Source: Pseudopedobacter sp035496935 (GTDB taxonomy: Bacteria; Bacteroidota; Bacteroidia; Sphingobacteriales; Sphingobacteriaceae). From it: DNA of 64,000 nt. The position numbers and the translations under genes were made by a program. Shown here piece after piece: positions 8,653 through 17,674 of this stretch. Positions within the stretch are counted from its first letter, which is position 1; each line of letters opens with the position of its first letter. Under the pieces are notes generated by a model. That model worked only from the letters and a program-made list of their open reading frames with translations, searched no databases and was not told where the DNA came from. The DNA is taken from contig DATJED010000014.1 in assembly GCA_035496935.1 (NCBI GenBank), positions 1-64,000 on the forward strand, read 5' to 3'.

Positions 8653-8778
8653 TCCCGGGTTTCTAAACCTGATGGAAGCGGATACCGGCCCGGCGGATAA
8701 TGCCTTGAAGCCGTATGAGCGTACAGCGGGACTGCATTAACCGAAGAACACAGAACCTGCCGGTTTTTTTTGCCGGCA
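8653..8778. repeat. GC-rich structured intergenic element before prfA
   Basis: This stretch is much richer in G+C than its flanks and holds several inverted repeats: GGTTT-ct-AAACC (8658-8669), a run around GATACCGGCCCGGCGG (8681-8696), and TGCCGG (8758-8763) pairing with CCGGCA (8773-8778). It resembles extragenic repeated elements I have seen in many Bacteroidota, in which GCGTACAGCGGG recurs. Its function is unknown. It ends 17 bp before the prfA start. Confidence 0.45.
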
Positions 8779-8795
8779 CATTTTCAAAAAATAAT

Positions 8796-9869
8796 ATGTT
8801 AGAAAAATTAGAAGCTATAAAGCAACGTAGGGATGATGTAGAAATATCGCTGAGCAGCCCGGAAGTTACGCAGGACATGAAGCGTTTTGCGCAACTGAGC
8901 AAGGAATATAAGGATTTGGGGCTGATTGTGGACCAATATTATATTTATAGGGATGTGGTGAGCAATATTGAATCGAACAAAGAGATTTTGGCCAATGAAA
9001 AGGATCCGGAGTTTCGTGAGATGGCGAAAGAAGAGTTGGATTTGTTGTTGCCACAAAAAGAAGAACTGGAAGCAAAAATCCGTTTGATGCTGATCCCGAA
9101 AGAGGAAGGCGATGAAAAGGATGCGATTGTAGAGATTAGAGGCGGAACTGGAGGTGATGAGGCCGCAATCTTTGCCGGTGATTTGTATCGTATGTATGTT
9201 CGCTATTGCGAAGCGAGGGGCTGGCGTTGTGAAACTCTGGAAGTAACTGAAGGTACTAATGGCGGTTATAAAGAGGTAATTTTTAAGGTGCTTGGCGAGG
9301 ATGTTTACGGGGTATTAAAATATGAATCGGGCGTTCACCGCGTTCAGCGTGTTCCAGAGACAGAAACTCAGGGACGGGTACATACTTCGGCTGCATCGGT
9401 AGCGGTGCTTCCTGAGGCTGAAGATGTGGATGTTTATATCAATCCGGCGGATGTTGAACTACAGACTTCTCGTTCTGGAGGTGCCGGTGGTCAAAATGTA
9501 AATAAGGTTGAAACAAAAGTTCAGTTGACACACAAGCCTTCGGGAATTGTGGTAGTTTGCCAGATCGAGCGCTCGCAATTAGGGAATAGAGAGCGGGCAA
9601 TGGAGATGTTGCGTAGCCGTTTGTATGAACGTGAGCTTGCGAAACATAACGAAGCAATTGCTAGCAAAAGAAAAACGATGGTTTCTACCGGAGACCGTTC
9701 TGCAAAGATTAGAACGTATAATTATCCTCAGGGAAGGGTGACTGAACACCGTATCGGTTTGACTACCTATAACTTACCAGCGGTTATGAATGGCGATTTA
9801 ACCGAGATTTTAGAAGCGCTTCAGTTTGCAGAAAATGCAGAAAAATTAAAAGAAGGAAGTGGCGAATAA
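8796..9869 (+). CDS. prfA: Peptide chain release factor 1
   Basis: The 357-aa product from the ATG at 8796 (MLEKLEAIKQ) has the usual RF1 length. Residues 187-189 (PET) form the PxT tripeptide motif that reads UAA and UAG. GGQ at residues 231-233 is the peptidyl-tRNA hydrolysis loop in the ribosomal peptidyl transferase centre. RF2 would show SPF instead of PxT. An upstream in-frame ATG at 8715 would add a segment translated from the structured element, which is unlikely. Housekeeping gene, secure call. Confidence 0.96.
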   Translation: MLEKLEAIKQRRDDVEISLSSPEVTQDMKRFAQLSKEYKDLGLIVDQYYIYRDVVSNIESNKEILANEKDPEFREMAKEELDLLLPQKEELEAKIRLMLIPKEEGDEKDAIVEIRGGTGGDEAAIFAGDLYRMYVRYCEARGWRCETLEVTEGTNGGYKEVIFKVLGEDVYGVLKYESGVHRVQRVPETETQGRVHTSAASVAVLPEAEDVDVYINPADVELQTSRSGGAGGQNVNKVETKVQLTHKPSGIVVVCQIERSQLGNRERAMEMLRSRLYERELAKHNEAIASKRKTMVSTGDRSAKIRTYNYPQGRVTEHRIGLTTYNLPAVMNGDLTEILEALQFAENAEKLKEGSGE

Positions 9870-9886
9870 TTTATTTTAAAATAAAT

Positions 9887-9916
9887 TTTGGAGTTAATTC
9901 CTTTTGGCTATATTTG
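9887..9916 (+). promoter_or_regulatory. Promoter of tRNA-Asp
   Basis: TTTG (9887-9890) and TATATTTG (9909-9916) are separated by 18 bp, a near-ideal Bacteroidota promoter. It lies about 64 bp before the tRNA. Confidence 0.75.
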
Positions 9917-9979
9917 CACTCCCTAACGCAAGGAAAGGGATTTAAAATTGAAAATTTAATATAAATTTTTAACCAAAAC

Positions 9980-10053
9980 GGAGTGGTAGTTCAGCTGGTT
10001 AGAATGCCTGCCTGTCACGCAGGAGGTCGCGGGTTCGAGTCCCGTCCATTCCG
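9980..10053 (+). tRNA. tRNA-Asp (anticodon GTC)
   Basis: The 7-bp acceptor stem GGAGTGG (9980-9986) pairs with CCATTCC (10046-10052), including one G-T pair, with discriminator G at 10053. The anticodon arm CCTGC-CTGTCAC-GCAGG gives anticodon GTC, and the T arm carries GGTTCGAGTCC. CCA is not encoded. A tyrosine recombinase gene starts 250 bp downstream, which marks this tRNA as a likely integration target. Confidence 0.97.
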
Positions 10054-10076
10054 CTTTTTCAGTATTAAAAACAGTT

Positions 10077-10110
10077 AAAACCCCTCAGATGACATCATCT
10101 GAGGGGTTTT
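10077..10110. terminator. Strong bidirectional terminator after tRNA-Asp
   Basis: A perfect 12-bp stem, CCCCTCAGATGA (10081-10092) with TCATCTGAGGGG (10095-10106), is flanked by AAAA and TTTT, so it can work on both strands. Confidence 0.9.
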
Positions 10111-10303
10111 TGTTTTTACTGACATACCAAATTATTCAAGTTTTAGCATATAAAATGTGAGTAATTCGGGAGTCATATAAACTGAATATTAGAAACTCCC
10201 GAATTAATACATAAGCTATTGATTAACAACATATTCAGTCATTAAACATCTTGATTCCAAGTGATTAATTAACAAAATTTGTGTACTTAATTAATCAAAA
10301 ACC

Positions 10304-11515
10304 ATGAGAACTACTCTGTCTTTGCTTTTCGCTCTAAGAAAACCTAAAAATTATTTGTCGGGTGAGATGCCTATTTATTTAAGAGTTACCGTTGACGGCC
10401 GTCGAACAGAACTTGCTGTAGGCAGAAAATGCGATCCAACTAAATGGGATTCTGTTAAAGGAAGAGCAATAGGATCAAAAGCAATTTTAAAAACTTTGAA
10501 TGCCTTTTTGGATGATGTGCAGTTTAAATTTCTTGAATTGCACCGGAGGATGTCAGAAGCAGATGAATGCATAACCGTTGAAACACTTAAAAATCGATTT
10601 ATTGGGAAATCAGAAAAAGTCAGAACCTTATTATTTGTTTTTGAAGAGCACAACCAAAAAATGAAAAGTTTAGTTGGACAAGAGTTTGAAAAGAGTACCC
10701 TTCAAAGATATGAGACCGCGTTGATGCACACCCGTGATTTCATGAAGTGGAAATACAATATTTCTGACATTCCGGTAAGTAAAATTAATTTCGAGTTTTT
10801 GAATGAATTTGAGTACTATTTGAGGAGTGTTCGCAATTGTGCTAATAACTCAGCTATTAAATACATTAAAAACCTAGGAAAGATTGTTCGCATTTGTTTA
10901 GGGAATGGATGGCTAACTGCTGACCCTTATATAAACTACAAACCTAAAACGACTAAAGTTCATCGGGTAGTTTTAAATAAAGATGACTTGACAAGTATTG
11001 CCGAGAAAAATTTTTCGATTGAAAGATTAGATCAGGTCAGAGATATATTTTTGTTTAGCTGTTATACTGGTCTGGCGTACGTGGATGTTAAAAAATTGAA
11101 GCGATCCGAAATAGAAAAAGGAATTGATGGAAAGTTATGGATTTATACCCATAGGCAGAAAACGGATAGCCTTTCCAGAATTCCACTACTTCCAATGGCG
11201 TTATCGATTATCCAGAAATATGAAGACCATCCACAATGTATAGCAGAAGATTTGTTGCTTCCTGTTATCAGTAATCAAAAAATGAATGCTTATTTAAAAG
11301 AGATTGCAGATGTGTGTGGGATTGATAAACTATTAACCTTTCATATTGCTCGCCATACTTTTGCAACCACAGTTACACTCAATAATGGTGTTCCTATTGA
11401 GACGGTGGCTAAGATGATGGGGCATTCTAGTATAAAGACAACGCAGATTTATGCTAAAGTGTTAGATCATAAAATAAGTGATGATATGGAGATTTTAAGG
11501 AAAAAATTAGGCTAA
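10304..11515 (+). CDS. Tyrosine recombinase / integrase (Bacteroidota type)
   Basis: The 403-aa protein has an N-terminal arm-type DNA-binding region (about 1-90), a SAM-like core-binding domain (about 105-205) and a C-terminal catalytic domain. Catalytic residues are His347-x-x-Arg350 (HIAR), His374 (MGHSS) and Tyr383 (TTQIYAKV). The usual first Arg in the TGLR segment is Ala258 (TGLAYVDV). This kind of substitution is known in Bacteroides integrases such as IntDOT, where another Arg takes over. It would integrate and excise the element at tRNA-Asp. Confidence 0.92.
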   Translation: MRTTLSLLFALRKPKNYLSGEMPIYLRVTVDGRRTELAVGRKCDPTKWDSVKGRAIGSKAILKTLNAFLDDVQFKFLELHRRMSEADECITVETLKNRFIGKSEKVRTLLFVFEEHNQKMKSLVGQEFEKSTLQRYETALMHTRDFMKWKYNISDIPVSKINFEFLNEFEYYLRSVRNCANNSAIKYIKNLGKIVRICLGNGWLTADPYINYKPKTTKVHRVVLNKDDLTSIAEKNFSIERLDQVRDIFLFSCYTGLAYVDVKKLKRSEIEKGIDGKLWIYTHRQKTDSLSRIPLLPMALSIIQKYEDHPQCIAEDLLLPVISNQKMNAYLKEIADVCGIDKLLTFHIARHTFATTVTLNNGVPIETVAKMMGHSSIKTTQIYAKVLDHKISDDMEILRKKLG

Positions 11516-11643
11516 ATGTAGGGGTTTAGAGTAGATGATTTTGAATTTTTTAGTCAGCAGTTCGACGCATAAAAGAATTGCTTGTGTGCAAAGTTCATTC
11601 AGGCACTTCTAGGGTAGTTTTGCCTAGCTACTTACCTAACCAA

Positions 11644-14600
11644 TTAATCCAAATCTCCTTCTCCTTCAAAGGTTACCCAACGATTGGTAATATCACCAAA
11701 TTCATTAGAATTTTGTGCGGTTTTCTCCCAGTATATAACTTCCTCTGGAGGATTTGACGGATCAAGTTTGTAAATTGTATTGGCGAGTTTCATTGCTCTT
11801 TGGCGGATTACCAGGGCCTCTGCCGGTGTTATCTCATGTCTAAATTTATCTTTACCAATGTCTGTGAAAGCTACTAAATACTTTAAAGAACCAAGCACAA
11901 CTGTTTTAACATTGGGATAGAAATGAGGCTGGTGTTTAATTAAGTTATCTGTAATAGATAAACCAACCTCCATGAGCTCGACTTTGCGCCATTTAAGAGG
12001 CTGGACGATTATATCAAGTATTTTTGATGATAATTCTTCGTTTGAACTTCCTTCAAAATGCGATATATAAATCGATGCTGCCTCAAAGGCATCGGAGATT
12101 TTACTCTTTTCTTCACAAATCATATTGTTTTCCAGCTCTGCTATAAAATCGGAGGGACTATAATTTAATGATTCTGCAAATGCTATTTTCGCTTTTAACA
12201 CTGGAACATCATAATGTCCCATGACTTGAATAATAGTAATTATTTTCAATAGTGACGGCGGATCAATTGCAGACTTTTGATATCCAAAAACCCGACAAAT
12301 AATATTGTTAAGTAATTTAAACCTGCTTAAAAATTCCCTGTAGACTGAGCCACCAAATCCTTCGTTTTTGTACTGTTCACCAAGTAGATAATGCCTGTCG
12401 CTTTCCCACCATGTTACACATTTATCAATGATAGTTGATAATTCTTGAGTCGTCCATTTATGCATATCAGGGTTGTTAAAACTCGCAGAACCATACAATA
12501 GTTCTTCGGCATATCTGTCTTGGCCTCCGCCAATAGAAATACCCCCTTTTGATGAACCCTGAATACTGAATGAATTATTTAAAATATATGTTTTGAACAG
12601 TTGAATTGCATTTTTATTTTTTGAGTGTTGCCATCGTCTATAAGCAAAATTATAATACGGAGTATCTGCTGGGAAACCATTTTCGTCAACTTGTATCCAA
12701 AACGCAGTAAAGAGCTTATTTATAGAACTTGCATTTAGTAAGCCTTTCCGATATAAGAACATTAGTCTATTCAATGCTCTTTGGCGTAAATTATTAAAAT
12801 CTAAAGCTTTTTTAAGTAAATCGTTAATAGTGTTACTAGGGACCTTAATCTTATGAGTCAGATTTACACTTAAATGCTCGAATGGTTCCTTAAAATCAAG
12901 TTGGGCGACTGAAGACCTGCTGTCTATCACTGGCACAGTAAATAATAAAGGAATAATTTGAGTTTTGATTTCATCGTTACTGGAATCTATCAAGATATTC
13001 CACAATTTATCCATATCCTTTAGAATAGTGCCTGAATTTAGAACCTGCACCAGAAATTCAAATATCTTAAGCTTAACTTCGTCACTGCATTTTACGCAAA
13101 GACGGGAAAGAACAATTGGAACTTTTTTAATGAAGTTATTTGCAACCGTATTTGTGGAACGCTCAGGTAGCATTGAATAATATTTATCCATATAATTCAG
13201 CACCATACGGTCGACAGCAGGCTGACTTAGGTTAACCAGATTCAAACGGTCAAATATGATCTCGGTAGTGTCTGAAGTCCTGCTTCTATTGAATACCGCG
13301 TACGCCCAATGTGGCGAATTAGGATAAATTCGTTCAAGCGTACCTTTGAGTGTTTTATCGTCAATGTTGACCATTTGAACTCCCAATGGAATACCCACCT
13401 CCTCGATAAAGCGTAAAAAATTGTAGGCAATGACCAAATCGGAATCCTGACCACCAATATGGTATGAGATCGTACTCATGCCTATCTCAAAGTTCTCCTT
13501 GGTACTCTTGTCTGGTTTTGGAGTATATTTATGCTGAAGCAGGATGTCAAAATATTTTTTTTCTTGCCAAGGTGAACACTTGAATTGCAATAATGAATTC
13601 CACCTCTCATTAAAATCTTCCAAAATTGTGTCTTTACCAGTTATGTCTTTTGAGATGTAAAGGTTACGCCTGACCAATTGAAATAAGAACATGATGTAGG
13701 CCTCTTGAGAAACCCATTTATAATCGACTCCAATGGGTGACAAATTCAATCGTTTCCTTACGGTCGTTAAACATGCCTCCAGAATCGTATTCGCTTCTTC
13801 TAACAATCCGAATTCAGCTAATAACATCGCACGTTTCGCATCCCAAAATGGATCATATTCATTGGCCGTCCACTCTGATAAATTCTTCTTCGCCGCATCA
13901 ATATCAGATTCTGATATCCCCATTAGAACCTTCTCATAGTGATACCATGCACTTTGCTCAGCTGAAAAGTGTTTTTTAACTGTTTCTAACACTGTAGAAG
14001 TCAATTTCCATTTTTCATGGAATCCTTCTTCACGATAAAATCTAAGTGTAGATAAAGTTAAGTGTAACCACCATTGTTTAATTGAAACCCAGTCTAAATT
14101 TAATGAGACACCTGAGATACAATATGGAGCAGACGAATTAATCTCTCCCTGGGGAAATGGATTATATTGGCCTAATATCTTCTCAAAATGTTGGATATGA
14201 TTATTATAAATTGGGAAAAGACATTTTTCTAGTCGCCAACTTAATTCATAGATAAATTCTATGTCATTTGGATAAGATAAATCATTCCAGATTTTATTGT
14301 TAACAATTAACTGATTAGTTACCTCCCATAAAGCTTCCCGGTTTTCTTGAGGACAAATAATCCAATTTGGATAGGCCAATCTTCTTTCCTTCCATTTTCT
14401 AATTACTTCTTTAACATCCAGATGCTCAGTAAATATATAATCTCTATCCATTGCCCATTCCAGATTTTTTCTAGACTTCCTTTGGCTTTGTAAAAAGTCT
14501 AAGAAGAAAACTATGCCCTTTTTATGGTCACCATTGTCGTTTGAAAAAGCACTCAGGTCAACAGTCACTATGTTTTTGCTTGTTAGTAGCTTTTTCTGAG

Positions 14601-15333
14601 CCTCTGATAACTTTAGAATGCCAATAAGATAGATTTTTGGCGAATTTTCCTTGCCAATATTGTCATTGATCCAGCCTATCCATTGAAGGAAATTTGGATC
14701 ATCTCCTGAAAATCCTACTAAACACAAGGTGTTTTCAAGTAGGGATTGTTGAACGGTATTTACGAACGGGGCAAATTGTTTTGGATAGACTCTATAATCT
14801 TCTTCTGTAATTATTAATGGTCTTTCTGACGGAAAACTTCCATGAAGTTTAATAATCCTGGGTCGATTAGAATAAACAATGTCTTTCTGATTTATGACAA
14901 CATCATATCGCCGAGATATTACATTTTCGCAACTTCTTTCTAATAGGGTATCATAGTTGGTCGTAAAAACATCTGACCATGGAAGTTCTAAAAGCTTAGT
15001 GTGAGCCTCAGAAGGGTCAAAATCTTTATCAGGTATATGTTGCTTTAAAATTTGTTCAAGTACCGAACGGCCAAATGCAGCCTGCACTTCATCTGCTAAC
15101 TTTAATGCGTTTAAATATTTGGATTGGTGATCAGGCACTTCACCATGGATCTTTTCATAGAAAATATCACCAAGCTCATTCCAATTAGGCATACACTTTT
15201 GCTGATCTGCTTTATTAATTGAATTTTTACTAAAACCTGCTCCGACCATAACAGAAGCGTGTCCAGTCCAAAGACGTTCAGCAATTTCAATAAAATAAGG
15301 CCGGATCGCCAGAGGAATTGAGTCAATATTCAT
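11644..15333 (-). CDS. Large SIR2-domain protein, candidate anti-phage effector
   Basis: The 1229-aa protein starts with a SIR2-like domain (about 20-290): GAGFS (31-35), TTNYD (124-128, catalytic-type Asn126), LHGS (163-166, His164) and GFSGDDPN (207-214). In anti-phage systems such as DSR, Thoeris and pAgo-SIR2, this domain hydrolyses NAD+ to stop phage growth. The remaining ~900 residues are mostly helical with no recognised motif and probably sense the trigger. There is no signal peptide or membrane helix. It is convergent with the integrase and divergent from the cyclase-like gene at 15515, with a 181-bp spacer. The SIR2 call is strong. The defence role is inferred from architecture and location in a mobile element. 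Confidence 0.8.
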   Translation of the reverse strand: MNIDSIPLAIRPYFIEIAERLWTGHASVMVGAGFSKNSINKADQQKCMPNWNELGDIFYEKIHGEVPDHQSKYLNALKLADEVQAAFGRSVLEQILKQHIPDKDFDPSEAHTKLLELPWSDVFTTNYDTLLERSCENVISRRYDVVINQKDIVYSNRPRIIKLHGSFPSERPLIITEEDYRVYPKQFAPFVNTVQQSLLENTLCLVGFSGDDPNFLQWIGWINDNIGKENSPKIYLIGILKLSEAQKKLLTSKNIVTVDLSAFSNDNGDHKKGIVFFLDFLQSQRKSRKNLEWAMDRDYIFTEHLDVKEVIRKWKERRLAYPNWIICPQENREALWEVTNQLIVNNKIWNDLSYPNDIEFIYELSWRLEKCLFPIYNNHIQHFEKILGQYNPFPQGEINSSAPYCISGVSLNLDWVSIKQWWLHLTLSTLRFYREEGFHEKWKLTSTVLETVKKHFSAEQSAWYHYEKVLMGISESDIDAAKKNLSEWTANEYDPFWDAKRAMLLAEFGLLEEANTILEACLTTVRKRLNLSPIGVDYKWVSQEAYIMFLFQLVRRNLYISKDITGKDTILEDFNERWNSLLQFKCSPWQEKKYFDILLQHKYTPKPDKSTKENFEIGMSTISYHIGGQDSDLVIAYNFLRFIEEVGIPLGVQMVNIDDKTLKGTLERIYPNSPHWAYAVFNRSRTSDTTEIIFDRLNLVNLSQPAVDRMVLNYMDKYYSMLPERSTNTVANNFIKKVPIVLSRLCVKCSDEVKLKIFEFLVQVLNSGTILKDMDKLWNILIDSSNDEIKTQIIPLLFTVPVIDSRSSVAQLDFKEPFEHLSVNLTHKIKVPSNTINDLLKKALDFNNLRQRALNRLMFLYRKGLLNASSINKLFTAFWIQVDENGFPADTPYYNFAYRRWQHSKNKNAIQLFKTYILNNSFSIQGSSKGGISIGGGQDRYAEELLYGSASFNNPDMHKWTTQELSTIIDKCVTWWESDRHYLLGEQYKNEGFGGSVYREFLSRFKLLNNIICRVFGYQKSAIDPPSLLKIITIIQVMGHYDVPVLKAKIAFAESLNYSPSDFIAELENNMICEEKSKISDAFEAASIYISHFEGSSNEELSSKILDIIVQPLKWRKVELMEVGLSITDNLIKHQPHFYPNVKTVVLGSLKYLVAFTDIGKDKFRHEITPAEALVIRQRAMKLANTIYKLDPSNPPEEVIYWEKTAQNSNEFGDITNRWVTFEGEGDLD

Positions 15334-15514
15334 ATTAAGTTGTTTGATTTTATATAAAAGTAATAAAGTCTGTGTTAATTTGCCATATCGCTAAATGAAG
15401 TCTAGTAATAGGCAAAAGCTTATGATGACCAAAGACTATCTCTTATTAAACTGATATAGGGAGGTAGGAACTATGTTGATATAATGTATTTTTACAGCAA
15501 CCAAACTTAATTTT

Positions 15515-16264
15515 ATGAAAAGATTCATTGCATACTTCGACTATTTAGGCTTTAAAGATTTTATTGAAAAGAATGATCTGGATTTTCAGAGACAGATTAT
15601 GAACAACAATTTCAGAGATATAGAAGATGGAATTGGCCAAGGCAAACATAGGCAGGGAAAGCATGGAGGTTATATTGCTGATCTTAGTAAGTCTACGTTG
15701 AATGCGATAAATTTTTCTGATACAATAGTGGTTTGGACTAATGATGATAGTATTGATTCATTTGCGGAGTTAATAAAGATGGCGTATAGATTCAACCACC
15801 GTTCAATCGCGTTTACATTTCCTATCCGAGGAATGATTATGGTCGATGAACTGGAATCGGTCGCATTTAGTTATACAAATGATGTAGGAGGTGCCTACAA
15901 TATTAATTCGGTTTTTGGTAAGGGTCTTGTAAAGGCTCATTTGCAAGCGGATCAGCAGCAGTGGGCAGGAACTGTAATTTCAGAGGAAGTAATAGAGCAC
16001 CTTAAACGCAATGGTATTGACGTGGAAGAGATGTTAGCGCCATATGCGATGAGGTATAAAGTGCCATATAAACCACCCTACCATATTCCTTATAAAGAAT
16101 ATGCGCTTAAACTTGTAACTGGCATCAATGATGAATTCTTTAAAAATGTTTCAAAAGGAATCGTGGACAATTTCTCACAATATAATAAAGATGCATCGCA
16201 TGAGAGTACTCAGGAGAAACTTAAGAATACAATAGAATTTTTGAGAAGCCATGAAAAGGTGTAA
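15515..16264 (+). CDS. Class III nucleotidyl cyclase-like protein
   Basis: The 249-aa protein opens FIAYFDYLGF (Asp9) and has NFSDTIVVW about 60 residues later (Asp69). Then come FPIRGMI (103-108) and a GKGLVKAH segment (135-142). The order and spacing resemble the metal-binding Asp, second Asp, R-x-G-I and G-x-x-V-x-x-A landmarks of class III adenylate/guanylate cyclases. The usual transition-state Asn and Arg are not obvious, so it may be inactive, use another nucleotide, or act as a sensor. Pycsar defence cyclases share this fold. It is divergent from the SIR2 gene. The fold assignment is by eye only. Confidence 0.5.
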   Translation: MKRFIAYFDYLGFKDFIEKNDLDFQRQIMNNNFRDIEDGIGQGKHRQGKHGGYIADLSKSTLNAINFSDTIVVWTNDDSIDSFAELIKMAYRFNHRSIAFTFPIRGMIMVDELESVAFSYTNDVGGAYNINSVFGKGLVKAHLQADQQQWAGTVISEEVIEHLKRNGIDVEEMLAPYAMRYKVPYKPPYHIPYKEYALKLVTGINDEFFKNVSKGIVDNFSQYNKDASHESTQEKLKNTIEFLRSHEKV

Positions 16265-16282
16265 ACCCGCAAAGAAAACCTT

Positions 16283-16583
16283 TTATATATTCTCATAATC
16301 AACTTTATTTATCGTAACTGGAATTCTTTCAACACCGAGACCTGCGACTTTGGCAAAACAGACCACGGTTCTTCCTTTTGCCGAAACTTGCTGGTTAATT
16401 AATTCATCGAATAAAGATGGATTGATCAGGTATCATTAGGATGTTTTCTTTGGTGGCAATAGACAGCTTATCCAAGAAATCCATCAAGTAATAAATATCT
16501 TTCAGATAATTATTGAAATCTTCTGGCAGGTCATCGTTCTGGTAATAGATCTTTTTCGAATTGACTAGACATATCCTGATGAA
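16283..16583 (-). pseudogene. Decayed gene tail with frameshift
   Basis: Two protein-like stretches on the minus strand join by a frameshift near 16425. The first (from about 16583 to 16420) includes LPEDFNNYLKDIYYLMDFLD, and the second (about 16425 to 16283) includes SLFDELINQQVSAKGRTVV and ends at a TAA. Codon use and hydrophobic patterning look genuine in both. The first stretch is in frame with, and directly follows, the stop codon of the GIY-YIG gene at 16584. It is therefore either its former C-terminus or an unrelated truncated gene. I do not recognise the family. Confidence 0.5.
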
Positions 16584-17621
16584 TTATTTCTTAAGTCCAG
16601 ATGAGCTTATATAAACTGCGTTTTTACTCAGCTCTCCAGATTTTAAAAACCGTTTAACTAATAATAAGAACCTTGCGGTAACTTCCATTTTTTCATCTTC
16701 ATAAGCATGAGCTTGAACTTCCGCAATCTGGAATTTATCTCCATCTTGGTTCAAAGCTATATCACCAATCTTCCAATAACTGTGTTCTTTTAATAGTTCC
16801 TCTTGTAATTCTTTAACCTGATACTGATGGTACTTTATTCGTTTTGCTAACACATTTGAAGTTTTCATTATATCACTTTCTGCATGAAGTTGATCTATGA
16901 TATCATAGATACATTGTAATCTAATTATATTTTCTGCTTTAGGTTTTCTTTGATAATTACTAAGATGTACCAAGTGTCTTAGTTCTTCTAGCAAAGCGTT
17001 GAAATATAAAGAGGGTTTGTGAGATGGTTTATTCCATCTAAATTCAACTCTATAAAGAGCAAAAATTACCTTCAAAATAGAGGCTTCCCAATCATCAAGT
17101 TGAAGCCACTCATTTGCAGCAATAAATTTATTGAAAATTGGTCTGATTGCATTTTCAATTTGTCGGGCCGCAGGAGTTATGAAATAGTCTTCAACTATTA
17201 CTTGAAATGGAGATGCTCCTAGAACTTGTTTAACTCTTCTTCTGATATTTTTAGTATGTCCAATTTTAAAGTAATCTTCACCAGTTACTTTAAATAGATA
17301 AACCTTATATTCTTTTGTGAAATCAACATTTTCGAGATATGATCCTTCTTTAAATAACTTGCCTTGATATCTAATTATGCGTGGAGACTCCGCTATTAAG
17401 ATCTCGAAACCGATTTGTTTTAACTTGTTGTTAGTTACTAAAACAGGTTTTTTTAGATTTAGCCTTTCAGGTAAGATTAAGACCTGTCTAGTCTTTACCT
17501 CATCTTGATCATAACCAAAACTTCCTACGAAGCAATCAATTGCCTCTAATCTTGACCCTGCTTGAACAAACCAATCATCTTGATGACCATTCGTTGAACA
17601 CCAAAAAACATACTGCCTCAT
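16584..17621 (-). CDS. GIY-YIG (T5orf172/MUG113-type) domain protein
   Basis: In the 345-aa product, residues 107-160 form a GIY-YIG nuclease-like fold of the MUG113/T5orf172 group: VYLF (107-110), FKIG (118-121), Arg127/Arg128 and Glu156 in the metal-binding helix. The first 100 residues are unassigned. The C-terminal third is helical, with a segment around HSYWKIGDIALNQDGDKF. Such proteins are frequent mobile-element cargo, possibly DNA-cleaving. It stands between the cargo and mobilization modules. In-frame gene-like sequence continues beyond its stop (16283-16583), so the protein may have been shortened. Exact function unknown. Confidence 0.7.
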   Translation of the reverse strand: MRQYVFWCSTNGHQDDWFVQAGSRLEAIDCFVGSFGYDQDEVKTRQVLILPERLNLKKPVLVTNNKLKQIGFEILIAESPRIIRYQGKLFKEGSYLENVDFTKEYKVYLFKVTGEDYFKIGHTKNIRRRVKQVLGASPFQVIVEDYFITPAARQIENAIRPIFNKFIAANEWLQLDDWEASILKVIFALYRVEFRWNKPSHKPSLYFNALLEELRHLVHLSNYQRKPKAENIIRLQCIYDIIDQLHAESDIMKTSNVLAKRIKYHQYQVKELQEELLKEHSYWKIGDIALNQDGDKFQIAEVQAHAYEDEKMEVTARFLLLVKRFLKSGELSKNAVYISSSGLKK

Positions 17622-17674
17622 TTCTGAAATGTTATTATTTTAAAATACAATTGATGAGTAATTTATTGAATTTT

